From Rhodospirillales bacterium URHD0017 (GTDB taxonomy: Bacteria; Pseudomonadota; Alphaproteobacteria; Reyranellales; Reyranellaceae), in NCBI GenBank assembly GCA_900110395.1, contig FODP01000006.1, forward strand, positions 77,581-141,580: a stretch of 64,000 bases of DNA, written 5' to 3'. Below the pieces are notes generated by a model. It saw nothing but the letters and a program-made list of their open reading frames with translations, searched no databases and had not been told where the DNA came from. Position 1 is the stretch's first letter. Each line of letters begins with the position of its first letter. The position numbers were made by a program, and so were the translations under genes. Of this stretch, positions 7,089 through 15,318 are shown piece by piece.

Positions 7089-8791
7089 CCATGGTGCGCC
7101 GACGACACCAGCCGGACGTACTTGTGATGCACCGAGCCCGGCCGCACTTGTGAGGCGTCGGGCGCGCGCCAGCTGATCATGCGCCGGGCGATCTCGGCCT
7201 CGGGCACGTCGAGCGTGAGGGTGCGGCCGCGCGGATCGATGACGATGGTGTCGCCGTCGCGCACCGCCGCGATCGGGCCGCCCTTCGCCGCCTCGGGCGA
7301 GATGTGGCCGATCAGGATGCCGTGGCTGACGCCCGAGAAGCGGCCGTCGGTGATCAGCGCCACGTCCTCGGCCAAACCGCGGCCCTGCAGCTGAATGGTG
7401 AGCATCACCATCTCCGGCATGCCGGGGCCGCCGACCGGGCCGACGTTGCGCACCACGATGACGGTGCCGGGCACGATCTCGCCGGCGCGGATCGCCTTCA
7501 TCGTGTCGGCCTCGGAATCGAACACGCGCGCGGTGCCGCGGAACTCGCCCTTCTCCAGGGTCTTGCCGGACAGTTTCAGGACGCAGCTCTCGGGCGCGAG
7601 ATTGCCCTTCAGCACGCTGATGTGGTTGTTGGCCGCCGCGATCGGATTTCTGACCGGCCGGACGATGTCCTGTGCGCCGATCTGGTCGAGGGCCGGCACG
7701 CCAGCGAGGTTCTCGGCCAAGGTCTCGCCGGTGACAGTCATGACGTCGCCGTGCAGGAAGCCGGCGGCCAAGAGCTCCTTCATCACGATCGGCACGCCGC
7801 CGATGGCGTGCAGGCTGGTCATGGCATAGGGACCGTGCGGCTGCAGGTTGGCGAGCAATGGCACCTTCTCGCCGATCGCCTGGATGCGCTCGATGCCGAT
7901 CGGCAGTCCGGCCTCGCGGGCGATCGCCAGCAGGTGCAGGTACATGTTGGTCGAGCCACCCATGGCGTAGACCGTGGTGATGGCGTTCTCGAAGGCGCGC
8001 TCGGTCATGATGTCGCGCGGACGGATGTTCTTCTCCATCAGCCGGTACAGGGCATCGACCGAGGCGCGGGCCTGCGCCGCCACGTCCTCATGGATGCCGC
8101 CGGCGGCGCCGTGGTCGGCCGGATGCGAGGCGCCGTGCGGCAGCATCATGCCGATCGCCTCGGCGACGGTGCTCATGGTGTTGGCGGTGAACATGGCGCC
8201 GCAGGTGCCGCTGCCCGGCAGCACGTTGCGCTCGAGCGCGTCCATCTCCTCCGCCGTGATGCGGCCGGCCTCGCGCGCGGCGCGCCCCTCGGCCCAGTCC
8301 ATGATGGTGAGGTTGGTGCCCTTCTTCGCCCACGGCCCGAAGTCGACCTTGCCCGGCGAACTGGTGCCCGGATAGAGCACCAGGCCGAAGGCGTTGGTGC
8401 GGGCGAGCGGCATCAGGGCGGCAGCGCCGGTCTTGTCGCAGCCCGAGATGACGATCATCGCATCGCCGTGATGGGCATAGTGGCCGATCTCGAAGCAGTC
8501 GGCGGCGACGTCGCGCGATACCAGGCTGTAGCCTGCCGTCGGCGTGCCCTGGGTCAGCGCGTCGGACACCGCCGGCGCGCCGACCACCAGCCCCTGCCCG
8601 CCGCGCGCCGCGATCAGATCCACCAGCAGGTCGGTGATGGCGCGCACGCGGTTATTGCAGCGATGGGCGTTGGTCCAGGCGCTGGCGATGGTGACGATCG
8701 CGCTGGCCTGGGCGGCGCGGTCGGGATCGAAGCCCGCCGCCCGGACCTCGACACGCGATTTCTTCCAGTAGGTGCTGCTGTCTTGTGTCAT
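7076..8791 (-). CDS. IlvD/Edd family dehydratase
   Basis: A 571-residue iron-sulfur dehydratase. Cluster cysteines are visible in HRCNNR, VISGCDKTGAAALM and PGSGTCGAMFTANTMST; the end has the TDGRFSGVSHG signature. The family removes water from dihydroxy acids (valine/isoleucine synthesis) or sugar acids (arabinonate, xylonate, gluconate). The GCDKTGAA variant and the length fit the sugar-acid or divergent IlvD branch rather than canonical IlvD, so I give no gene symbol. The start is the ATG at 8791; a longer open frame upstream has no family similarity. It is divergent from a small secreted protein gene. Confidence 0.85.
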   Translation of the reverse strand: MTQDSSTYWKKSRVEVRAAGFDPDRAAQASAIVTIASAWTNAHRCNNRVRAITDLLVDLIAARGGQGLVVGAPAVSDALTQGTPTAGYSLVSRDVAADCFEIGHYAHHGDAMIVISGCDKTGAAALMPLARTNAFGLVLYPGTSSPGKVDFGPWAKKGTNLTIMDWAEGRAAREAGRITAEEMDALERNVLPGSGTCGAMFTANTMSTVAEAIGMMLPHGASHPADHGAAGGIHEDVAAQARASVDALYRLMEKNIRPRDIMTERAFENAITTVYAMGGSTNMYLHLLAIAREAGLPIGIERIQAIGEKVPLLANLQPHGPYAMTSLHAIGGVPIVMKELLAAGFLHGDVMTVTGETLAENLAGVPALDQIGAQDIVRPVRNPIAAANNHISVLKGNLAPESCVLKLSGKTLEKGEFRGTARVFDSEADTMKAIRAGEIVPGTVIVVRNVGPVGGPGMPEMVMLTIQLQGRGLAEDVALITDGRFSGVSHGILIGHISPEAAKGGPIAAVRDGDTIVIDPRGRTLTLDVPEAEIARRMISWRAPDASQVRPGSVHHKYVRLVSSAHHGCVV

Positions 8792-8819
8792 GCTGCCAAG
8801 CGTAACAGAGCATCCTGGG

Positions 8820-9410
8820 ATGGTCATGGCGAGAGCATCGGGCTTGGTGGCAGCGGGAGTGCTCGCCTGGTCGGCCACGGCAATCGCGCAGGACTGCATC
8901 GCCACGGTGCAGCCCGATATCGCCTGGGGCGCCAGGCCCGACGACAGCAGCCATCCCCAGGCCACGCTCAAGATCATGAGCCGCCTGGTCTGCCGCGGCT
9001 GCCAGCCCGAGGTCTCGATGCTGCTGACCGCCGGTCCCGCCTCGCCCAGGATGCCACTTGGCGACAGGACCGGCATGGACTGGGCGCGCGCGGTCTACGC
9101 CGATCCGGGCAGTCGCGAAGGCCTGTTGCAGAGCGTGCTTCGCTCGGAGCTCAGTTCCTCGCCCGGCTGCCGGTTGGAAGGCGGTGTGACCGGGGTGGCC
9201 GAGATCGGCAATCTCGGCATGGTCGGTACGGCGATCCGCGCGGCCTGCGCGCAGAACACCGTCACGTTGTCCGGCGAGTTCTACTCCGGCTACGACGGCG
9301 CCTGCCTGTACCAGGTCCAGGTGGTGTGGGGGCCCGCCAACACCGAACTCTCGCCGCAGGCCCGCGAGACCGTGCGCAAGCTTCTAAGGTCGGTCCGCGT
9401 CGGTCGCTGA
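8820..9410 (+). CDS. Secreted hypothetical protein
   Basis: A 196-residue exported protein of unknown function. Residues 1-25 form a signal peptide ending in TAIAQ, with cleavage before DCIATVQ. The mature protein has several cysteines (DCIATV, CRGCQP, GCRLE, ACAQN, ACLYQV), suggesting periplasmic disulfides. The ATG at 8820 or the one six bases later could be the start. I see no domain I recognise. It is convergent with the autotransporter gene, with only three bases between the stops. Confidence 0.65.
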   Translation: MVMARASGLVAAGVLAWSATAIAQDCIATVQPDIAWGARPDDSSHPQATLKIMSRLVCRGCQPEVSMLLTAGPASPRMPLGDRTGMDWARAVYADPGSREGLLQSVLRSELSSSPGCRLEGGVTGVAEIGNLGMVGTAIRAACAQNTVTLSGEFYSGYDGACLYQVQVVWGPANTELSPQARETVRKLLRSVRVGR

Positions 9411-9413
9411 CGC

Positions 9414-12400
9414 TCACCACGTCATGCGCACGCCGGCGGTGAGGGCATGCGCGCTGTCCTGCCCGGAGATGTCGCCCTCGTAGCGGAGGTAGATCGACGT
9501 CGCCTCGGCGATCGCGGTGTTCGCACTGAGGCCCAGCACCACGCCATCGCGCTGCGGCGCTACGCCGAAGGTCGTGAACGGCATCGCCGGCGCGCCGGCC
9601 AAGGTCGCCGTCACCGGCCGAGCGACGTCGGCATACTCGTGGCTCCAGCCCAGACGGAGCTGCATGAGAAGCTTCTCGCGCCAGCCGAGATCCATCGACC
9701 CGCCGAGCTGCGCGCCGATCACCGAGCGCAGCGAGTTGGTCTGCTGCTGCGCCACCGAGAGGTTCAGCGACTGCGCGCCGCTCTCGGTGAAGGCGTTCTG
9801 GTTGGCCGTGTAGGCCTGCAGGCGGGCGAACGGGGTGACGAAAGCGTTGGCATTCGTTCCCAGGTCGAAGCGGTAGCCGGTCTCGATCTGGCCGTACCAC
9901 TGGTTGGCGCCGGTCTGGCCGTTGGCGGTGCGCAGGCCGGGGATGGGAATGTTCCGCCACATCTGGTTCAAGGTGTAGGCGTAGCCGATCAGGGCGTCGG
10001 CATAGACCTTGTCCTGGGCGAAGCCGCCATAGAGGCCGACCTGGAAGCTGTTGGAACGACCGAGGCCGTCGAAGCCTGACACCCACTGGGTGCCGGTGGT
10101 GTAGCCGGCGGTCACACCCATGCGGAAGCTGTCGGTGATCGAGCGATCGAGGCCGGCCGCGAAGCCGCCGGCATTGTAGGTGACCGAACCCACCGGCTGG
10201 CTGGCGCCGATGGTGCCCAAGCCACCCAGTGCGCCGCCCCAGGCGCCCCACTTCGGCGGCGTGGTGGCGTCGCAGGCGACGTCACAGGCCTCGGCCAGTG
10301 CGACGCGGTTGCTCATGGGACTGCCGCCACCGCCGCTTTGATTGGCGAAGTTGTTCATGAAGAGCTGGGCGCCCTGGACCATCGAGGACGAGAAGCCGGC
10401 GTAGTTGTTGCCGGAGATCGCCGTCATGAAGGCCTGCCCCTGCTGCGCCGTCGCGGTGGCGAGCGTGCCCAGCACGGTGGCGAAGTCGCCTGTAGCGGTG
10501 GGCGCGTTGGCGTCGAGCACGGCGCCGACGGCGTACTGGGTGTTGTTCAAGGCCTGCGCCGCAAAGCCGCCGACCTGCAGGTTGAGATAGACGTTGTTGG
10601 CGTCGTAGCTCAGCGACGACTGCAGGAAGGGATAGAGCTCGTTGACCGACGCGAAGGTGCCGGAAACGCCACCGGCGGCGTTGAGGATGGTGTAGGTCGT
10701 CGAGGGCGCGAACGCCATGCCGGGCAGGGCGGAGACGAGCACCTGTCCGCCCACTGTCGCCGTGCCGCCGACATTGATGCGGTCGCTCTGGCCCGAGCCC
10801 ACGACCTCGGCCAGGAACGTGCCGGTCGAGGTCTGCGAGAAGCTGCCGTTGACGCTGGTCGTACCAATCGAATTGCCGGGCGAGATCACGCCGCTGTTGG
10901 CCAGGCTGCCAACATGGCTGCCGTTGCCCGAGAGCAGGCCCATGTTGACGACATTGCCCGTGATGGTGCCGTTGTTGTTGAACGAGCCGGCCGCGCCGTT
11001 GATCAGCGACCCGGTGATCGTGCCGGTGTTGCTGGCGGTGCCGACATTGGCAAGGTTGCCGAGGAAGGTGGCGTTGTTGGTGAACGAACCCTGGTTGGCC
11101 TGCCACACGCCCGGCGTGTTCACCGTGCCGTTGTTGACGAAGCTGGCGCCCGGATTGACCGTGAGGTTGCCGGCGAGCGAGCCGGTGCTGGCGAGCGTCA
11201 GCGTGCCGCCGTTCACCGTCGTGCCGCCGGTGTAGATGTTGGCGCCCGCCAGGGTGAGCGCGCCGCTCTGCAGCGTGAGCCCGCCCGGTCCGAACATGTT
11301 GCCGGCGAACGTGCCCGACCCGGTCTGCGTCACGTTGAGGTTCGACATCAGGTAGGTCATCGCCGTTGCCGAGAAGCCGTTCGGCACCGCGAGGTTGCCC
11401 TGCAGGGCGAGCAGCGGGATCAGCGTCGTCGTGGTGCCCGGGATCGCGGTCGGGCTGTAACCGATGAAGCCGTTGATCGGGTCGTAGACATAGTTGAAGG
11501 CATTGAAGAAGGCGCGCCCGGCGTTGGTGAAGGGCGAGACGTTGGGGCCCTGGCCGACCTGCACGCCGAACGGCTCGGAGATGCCGCCGGTGCTGTTGAC
11601 CACGAACTGGTAGCTGGCGGCGGCCTGCGTCTGGCCTGGCAGGAAGACCTGCACCGTCGTTCCGCTGGGCAGGCAGTTGTTGGCGTTGACCTGCCCGACC
11701 CCGCACTTGTTCGTGCCGAGCGTCAATCCGGCGTTCGGCATGTTGACGATCATGTAGCCGATGCCGCTGTCGGGCAGCAGGTTCATGCTGCCGATGTTCC
11801 TGCCGTTGACCGCCACCGACCCGGCCTGCGAGTTCCAGTTCAGCGGGCAGCCCATGCCGGCGCTGGCGCAGCCCGCAGGCAGGCCGCCCTGCGGCGTCAG
11901 CTGGACGAAGGAGAAGCCGCTGGTGTTCTGCTGGGTGAGGCCCAGCATGATGCCGGGACCGTAGGCTTGGCCGGCGACGTTCATGCCGCCGAAGCCGACG
12001 ATGTAACCCGGCGCCATGTTGCCAACCGCCTGGCCGTTGACGGCCGTCAGGCCGAGCAGCGGGTTGAGGTTGGGCAGCGGTCCGCCGCTGTTGAGCTGCA
12101 GGCCGCCGCGGTCGAAGCCGATGCCCATCTGCGCCGAGGTGGCGTCGGTGGACGCCAGGATCGGCACGCGCGCCGTCGCCGTCTGGCCGTTGGCGCCGTG
12201 GATCGTCACGTTGGTGAGATAGATCGTTCCCGACGGGCTGGTGCCGCTGGTGGTGTAGGTGATCCCGCCGGCGCCGAGGTTGATGTCGCCCGAGCCTTGA
12301 ACGAACTGGTAGTTGTTGGTGCCGGCGACGATGCCCAGCGAGCCGGTGTCGACCAGGAAGTTGGTCGGCCTGGGCCCGGCGGCGGTATTGAGCGACAGCG

Positions 12401-12569
12401 ACACGTAGCGCGATTCGGTCGTCGACTGCACATTCGGGTTGGTGAACGGCACGTAGAAGGTCTGGCCGTTGCCGTACATGTTCCATTGCGCCTGAGCCGG
12501 GATGCCGGCCAACGCGAACACGGTCGCCCCTGCAAGACGCGCAAGGTGCCTCGACGAACGTTTGAACAC
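9414..12569 (-). CDS. Autotransporter with putative aspartic-protease passenger
   Basis: A 1,051-residue type V secreted protein. I start it at the GTG at 12569, seven bases after GGGGGAG, which gives a clean signal peptide (MFKRSSRHLARLAG... cleaved near AQA, residue 27). Residues about 50-370 look like a two-lobed aspartic protease: FLVDTGSLG (Asp74), a flap-like ITYTTSGTSPSGTIYLTNV, then LLPDSGIGY (Asp267), and AGRAFFNAFNYVYDP...GFIGYSP near 351-372, like the end of pepsins. Residues about 410-590 are autotransporter beta-strand repeats (TLAGANIYTGGTTVNGGTLTL). The last 280 residues form the beta-barrel, ending in VRMTW with a terminal aromatic. The barrel call is firm; the protease call is inference from motifs and spacing. 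Confidence 0.85.
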   Translation of the reverse strand: MFKRSSRHLARLAGATVFALAGIPAQAQWNMYGNGQTFYVPFTNPNVQSTTESRYVSLSLNTAAGPRPTNFLVDTGSLGIVAGTNNYQFVQGSGDINLGAGGITYTTSGTSPSGTIYLTNVTIHGANGQTATARVPILASTDATSAQMGIGFDRGGLQLNSGGPLPNLNPLLGLTAVNGQAVGNMAPGYIVGFGGMNVAGQAYGPGIMLGLTQQNTSGFSFVQLTPQGGLPAGCASAGMGCPLNWNSQAGSVAVNGRNIGSMNLLPDSGIGYMIVNMPNAGLTLGTNKCGVGQVNANNCLPSGTTVQVFLPGQTQAAASYQFVVNSTGGISEPFGVQVGQGPNVSPFTNAGRAFFNAFNYVYDPINGFIGYSPTAIPGTTTTLIPLLALQGNLAVPNGFSATAMTYLMSNLNVTQTGSGTFAGNMFGPGGLTLQSGALTLAGANIYTGGTTVNGGTLTLASTGSLAGNLTVNPGASFVNNGTVNTPGVWQANQGSFTNNATFLGNLANVGTASNTGTITGSLINGAAGSFNNNGTITGNVVNMGLLSGNGSHVGSLANSGVISPGNSIGTTSVNGSFSQTSTGTFLAEVVGSGQSDRINVGGTATVGGQVLVSALPGMAFAPSTTYTILNAAGGVSGTFASVNELYPFLQSSLSYDANNVYLNLQVGGFAAQALNNTQYAVGAVLDANAPTATGDFATVLGTLATATAQQGQAFMTAISGNNYAGFSSSMVQGAQLFMNNFANQSGGGGSPMSNRVALAEACDVACDATTPPKWGAWGGALGGLGTIGASQPVGSVTYNAGGFAAGLDRSITDSFRMGVTAGYTTGTQWVSGFDGLGRSNSFQVGLYGGFAQDKVYADALIGYAYTLNQMWRNIPIPGLRTANGQTGANQWYGQIETGYRFDLGTNANAFVTPFARLQAYTANQNAFTESGAQSLNLSVAQQQTNSLRSVIGAQLGGSMDLGWREKLLMQLRLGWSHEYADVARPVTATLAGAPAMPFTTFGVAPQRDGVVLGLSANTAIAEATSIYLRYEGDISGQDSAHALTAGVRMTW

Positions 12570-12599
12570 TTCCACACTCCCCCAAAACCCCAAGGCGCT

Positions 12600-12690
12600 T
12601 TGGGCCAGCAGCGCCGCTTATTTTTGAGTTGTGCCTGAATTGGAAATAAATTGCACTGCTAATGTTATTATTGCAGTTGGCAGCTTCTGG
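12600..12690 (-). promoter_or_regulatory. A+T-rich leader, probable autotransporter promoter
   Basis: This stretch, especially 12617-12675, is much richer in A and T than its surroundings and lies directly upstream of the autotransporter start. It is the natural place for its promoter, but no single -35/-10 pair is convincing. Confidence 0.35.
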
Positions 12691-12700
12691 CAGGCAACAA

Positions 12701-12714
12701 GCGGGTTTGCCCGC
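12701..12714 (-). terminator. Weak hairpin after second carrier protein gene
   Basis: A five-pair G+C stem (GCGGG, four-base loop, CCCGC) begins four bases after the stop of the minus-strand carrier protein gene and is followed on that strand by TTGTT. The short stem and poor T-run make it a weak terminator at best. Confidence 0.35.
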
Positions 12715-12717
12715 GCT

Positions 12718-12960
12718 TCAGCGGGCGATCATCTCCGCTTCGATGAAGCGGACAGCCTCGCCCACCGTGGTCAGCCGTGTCGCGACGCGGTTGGGGATCG
12801 CGATGGCGAACCGCTCCTCGCATGACATGACGATCTCGACGACGTCGAGGCTGTCGGCGCCGAGATCTTCGCCGAGGCGCGCCTCGTCGGTAAGGCGGCG
12901 TTCGTCGGCACCGAGGTGGAAGACGAGGATATCCCTGACCTCTGCGGCTACGTCATTCAT
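12718..12960 (-). CDS. Stand-alone acyl carrier protein
   Basis: An 80-residue acyl carrier protein with EDLGADSLDVVEIVMSCEERF; Ser37 is the phosphopantetheine attachment site. The length is standard. It is clearly a paralogue of the protein at 144-470: the two share EVRDIL-FHLG near the N-terminus, the same DSLDVVEIVMSCEE core, and IPN..AT.L.T.G.AVR. The ATG at 12960 is preceded by GGGAGCGTGCC. It lies upstream of the autotransporter gene on the same strand, but there is no evidence that they work together. The partner enzyme is unknown. Confidence 0.88.
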   Translation of the reverse strand: MNDVAAEVRDILVFHLGADERRLTDEARLGEDLGADSLDVVEIVMSCEERFAIAIPNRVATRLTTVGEAVRFIEAEMIAR

Positions 12961-13299
12961 GGCACGCTCCCAAGCACACAAGCGATAACGCCGGATGCAC
13001 GGCGTGGCTCTGTGGCCAAGAAGGAACCGTCGCATGACGGAAGATGCGGTGGCGCCAATGCCACACCGCGAGCGCGGTCCACTGTCCTGGACGTTGTGAA
13101 TACGCGTCGTCGCATGGCGACTCTGTGGCAAAAGCCACCGAGGAGCGCTGTCTGCGACTCGGCATCGCATGCGCAACCGCACCGTCTATGCGCAGCAGGC
13201 CTGGCGCGAGGGCAGGCTGGCGATTGCCGCGGCCTTGAGATACTGTAGCGAGCGCCGGTTGTGCGAGTCCCTGATCGACTCGCCGGATGGAGGTCGGCC
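12961..13299. other. Intergenic region between divergent ACP and HdeD-like genes
   Basis: A 339-base gap with no gene I can support. It contains a repeated CTCTGTGGC (near 13010 and 13118) and a repeated GTCGCATG (near 13031 and 13109). It should hold divergent promoters, but I cannot assign them. Confidence 0.5.
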
Positions 13300-13884
13300 A
13301 TGAGCTCCGATGCCACCGGTTCGAAGGACCGACTGCATACACTCTCGATCTTCGGCAGCCATTGGCTGTGGCTGGTGCTGCTGGGCGGCGTGCTGATGCT
13401 CGCGGGCGCCATCGCCATCCTGGTCCCTGCGATCTCCGAGATCGCCGCCAGCCGGGTGCTGGGCAGCGTGCTGATCATCAGCGGCCTCGTGCAGATCGCA
13501 CAGGCCACCAAGATGCTGCACTGGACGGGCTTCGTCTGGCACCTCCTGCTCGGCATCCTGGCCGCCGTCGGCGGCGCCCTGATCTACATGGACCCGTTCG
13601 CCGGCGTGGTCGCGCTGACCCTGGTGATCGCCGTCATCTTCGCAGTCCACGGCGTCACCCAGATCGGCTTTGCCGTGAAGGTGCGCGCCCAGGCTGGCTG
13701 GCACTGGTTCCTGATATCGGGCGTGATCGCCCTGATCGCCGCCGTGCTGCTGGTGATGAAGCTGCCCTACAGCCACTCCTTCACGCCCGCCACCGTCGCC
13801 GGCGTGTCCTTGCTGTTTGCCGGCTGGGCCTACGTCGCCATGGCGCTGGCGGCGCGGACGGGAGAGCGGGCACGCGCCGCATAG
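13300..13884 (+). CDS. HdeD/DUF308 family membrane protein
   Basis: A 194-residue inner-membrane protein with six predicted helices in three hairpins, for example WLWLVLLGGVLMLAGAIAIL, VLGSVLIISGLVQIA and ALTLVIAVIFAVHGVTQI. This pattern and the repeated G-x-x-L/A-x-x-G-G texture match HdeD, a membrane protein linked to acid stress in enterobacteria. Its biochemical role is not established. GGAGG lies just upstream of the ATG at 13300. The next gene starts 23 bases downstream, so both are probably on one transcript. Confidence 0.8.
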   Translation: MSSDATGSKDRLHTLSIFGSHWLWLVLLGGVLMLAGAIAILVPAISEIAASRVLGSVLIISGLVQIAQATKMLHWTGFVWHLLLGILAAVGGALIYMDPFAGVVALTLVIAVIFAVHGVTQIGFAVKVRAQAGWHWFLISGVIALIAAVLLVMKLPYSHSFTPATVAGVSLLFAGWAYVAMALAARTGERARAA

Positions 13885-13907
13885 CATCGTCGAGGGGGGA
13901 GCAAGCC

Positions 13908-14435
13908 ATGTCGATCGCGAGCAAGGCCGAGCTCAGCGTGCTGAGCCACGAGGAGCAGGAGATGATGCGCGTCACCCATCATCCGGCGATCTATGAACTC
14001 GACGGCGAGGCGCTTAAAAGCCTGCAGCGCCGGCTGCGCGAGCAGCGCGGCAAGATGCGGACCTTCGTGCGGCAGAAGCGGCGGGAGGCCCGCGGCAAAG
14101 CCGAGGCGCGCGGTGCGAGCTTCCCGGGCGACGCCGAGCAGCCGCGGCGGCGCAAGCAGGTCTTCGCCGCGGCGCTCAAGCGCGTCACCAAGGAACTTGG
14201 ACGGCTGCGCGCAATCGAGGCGCGGACCGAGCATGTCGAAGCGGCGCGCCAGGCGCTGGCCGTCGCCCGGGCGGAGAAGTTCGCCCACCACCCGGCGGGA
14301 GACACGCCGCAAACCGGGCCGAGCCTCAAGCGCAGCGTTCGCAGAAGCCGGCATGTGCCCGGCAGCACCATCGGCAGCATCGTGAAAGCGACCAAGGTCG
14401 CGCAAGCCAGGCGCGACAGCCGACCCTCGGCGTAG
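13908..14435 (+). CDS. Basic hypothetical protein
   Basis: A 175-residue, strongly basic, probably helical protein with no domain I recognise. It begins MSIASKAELSVLSHEEQEMM, continues into a charged helix (LQRRLREQRGKMRTFVRQKR) and ends with KRSVRRSRHVPGSTIGSIVKATK. The composition suggests nucleic-acid binding or a structural role; this is only an inference. A GGGGGGA motif sits ahead of the ATG at 13908. It follows the HdeD-like gene closely and converges on the M48 protease gene with a four-base gap. Confidence 0.6.
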   Translation: MSIASKAELSVLSHEEQEMMRVTHHPAIYELDGEALKSLQRRLREQRGKMRTFVRQKRREARGKAEARGASFPGDAEQPRRRKQVFAAALKRVTKELGRLRAIEARTEHVEAARQALAVARAEKFAHHPAGDTPQTGPSLKRSVRRSRHVPGSTIGSIVKATKVAQARRDSRPSA

Positions 14436-14439
14436 AGCA

Positions 14440-15240
14440 TCAGGCGCGTTGCGGCAGGCGTCCGTTGGTGGCGCGGATCTCGGCCACCGCCCGGTCCCAG
14501 CCGGCGACGCGCTCGGGCCCGGCGGGATGGCTGTCGAGCATGCCGGTCTCCTTGCGACCCGAGGCGCGCGCCATGGTGACCAGGAAGCCGCGCGCCTTGT
14601 CGAGATCGATGCCGGAGCGATAGAGGATCAACGCCGCGATGTAGTCGGCCTCGCGCTCCTGCTCCTTGGAGTAGGAAATGCCGCCGACCTTGGCGCCGAG
14701 ATCAGCACCGGTCTGCAGGGCCGAGTTGGTGACGTTGACGCCGCTGGCATAGGAGGCGGCAGCGCCCAGTGCGCCCAGCAGGACGGCGCCGACCAGGGCG
14801 CCGACCTGCCGGTTGCGCTGGCCGGTCGCCATGTGATCGGCCGCCTGGTGGCCGATCTCATGGGCGATCACCAGCGCCACCTCGTCCTGGCTGGTCGCGT
14901 ATTCGACGATGCCGCGGTTGACCACGATGAGCCCGTTCGGCCCGGCATGGGCGTTCAAAGACCGGTCGGAGGAGACGCGGAACTGCCAGGTGCAGACGCC
15001 GACGCGCATCTCGTGGCAGATCTGGGTCGCTGCCGGACGGATGCGTTGCAGCGCCGCGTTCAGCGTATCGTCGATCTCCTGGTCGGATACCGCCCGCCGC
15101 TGCGGCGCGCCGGCCGCCTGCACCTCGCCCTGGGCCAGGCTGAGGCTGCCGCCGTCGATCTGCGGCAGACGATGCACCGCACCGGCGCAGCCACAGACGC
15201 TGAACCCCGTCGACAGAGCCAAGAACGATCGGCGCCGCAA
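14440..15240 (-). CDS. M48 family metalloprotease, probable lipoprotein
   Basis: A 266-residue zinc protease of the Oma1/BepA/LoiP type. HEIGH at 127-131 provides two zinc ligands and the catalytic Glu; EREADYIA near 200 provides the third ligand. The N-terminus has a short basic region, a hydrophobic stretch and FSVCGCAG, a likely lipobox (Cys16 or Cys18). It is therefore expected to be tethered in the periplasm and to degrade misfolded envelope proteins. A small hydrophobic loop (ALVGAVLLGALGAAASYASG) follows the active site, as in related proteases. The gene is monocistronic. Confidence 0.88.
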   Translation of the reverse strand: MRRRSFLALSTGFSVCGCAGAVHRLPQIDGGSLSLAQGEVQAAGAPQRRAVSDQEIDDTLNAALQRIRPAATQICHEMRVGVCTWQFRVSSDRSLNAHAGPNGLIVVNRGIVEYATSQDEVALVIAHEIGHQAADHMATGQRNRQVGALVGAVLLGALGAAASYASGVNVTNSALQTGADLGAKVGGISYSKEQEREADYIAALILYRSGIDLDKARGFLVTMARASGRKETGMLDSHPAGPERVAGWDRAVAEIRATNGRLPQRA

Positions 15241-15318
15241 GCTTCCCCTCTTCGCCGTGGTTGCGGTCCGGCGGTAAAACGCTACCCGGCCGCAGGGCGA
15301 AGAGTCAACACAGGCGGG

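Noticed and set aside
7304..9442. 712-residue plus-strand open frame opposite the dehydratase
   Set aside because: Composition (Asp/Arg/His/Gly/Ala without domains) is typical of the antisense of a GC-rich gene; the dehydratase motifs lie on the other strand.
11160..11330. Gly/Asn/Thr-rich repeats considered as possible tandem DNA repeats
   Set aside because: They are protein-level autotransporter beta-strand repeats without an exact DNA period.
9414..12593. TTG start at 12593 for the autotransporter
   Set aside because: The GTG at 12569 has a good ribosome site seven bases upstream and gives a cleaner signal peptide; the earlier TTG has none.
10338..12638. 766-residue plus-strand open frame opposite the autotransporter
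   Set aside because: Antisense shadow; signal peptide, repeats and barrel are all in the minus-strand frame.
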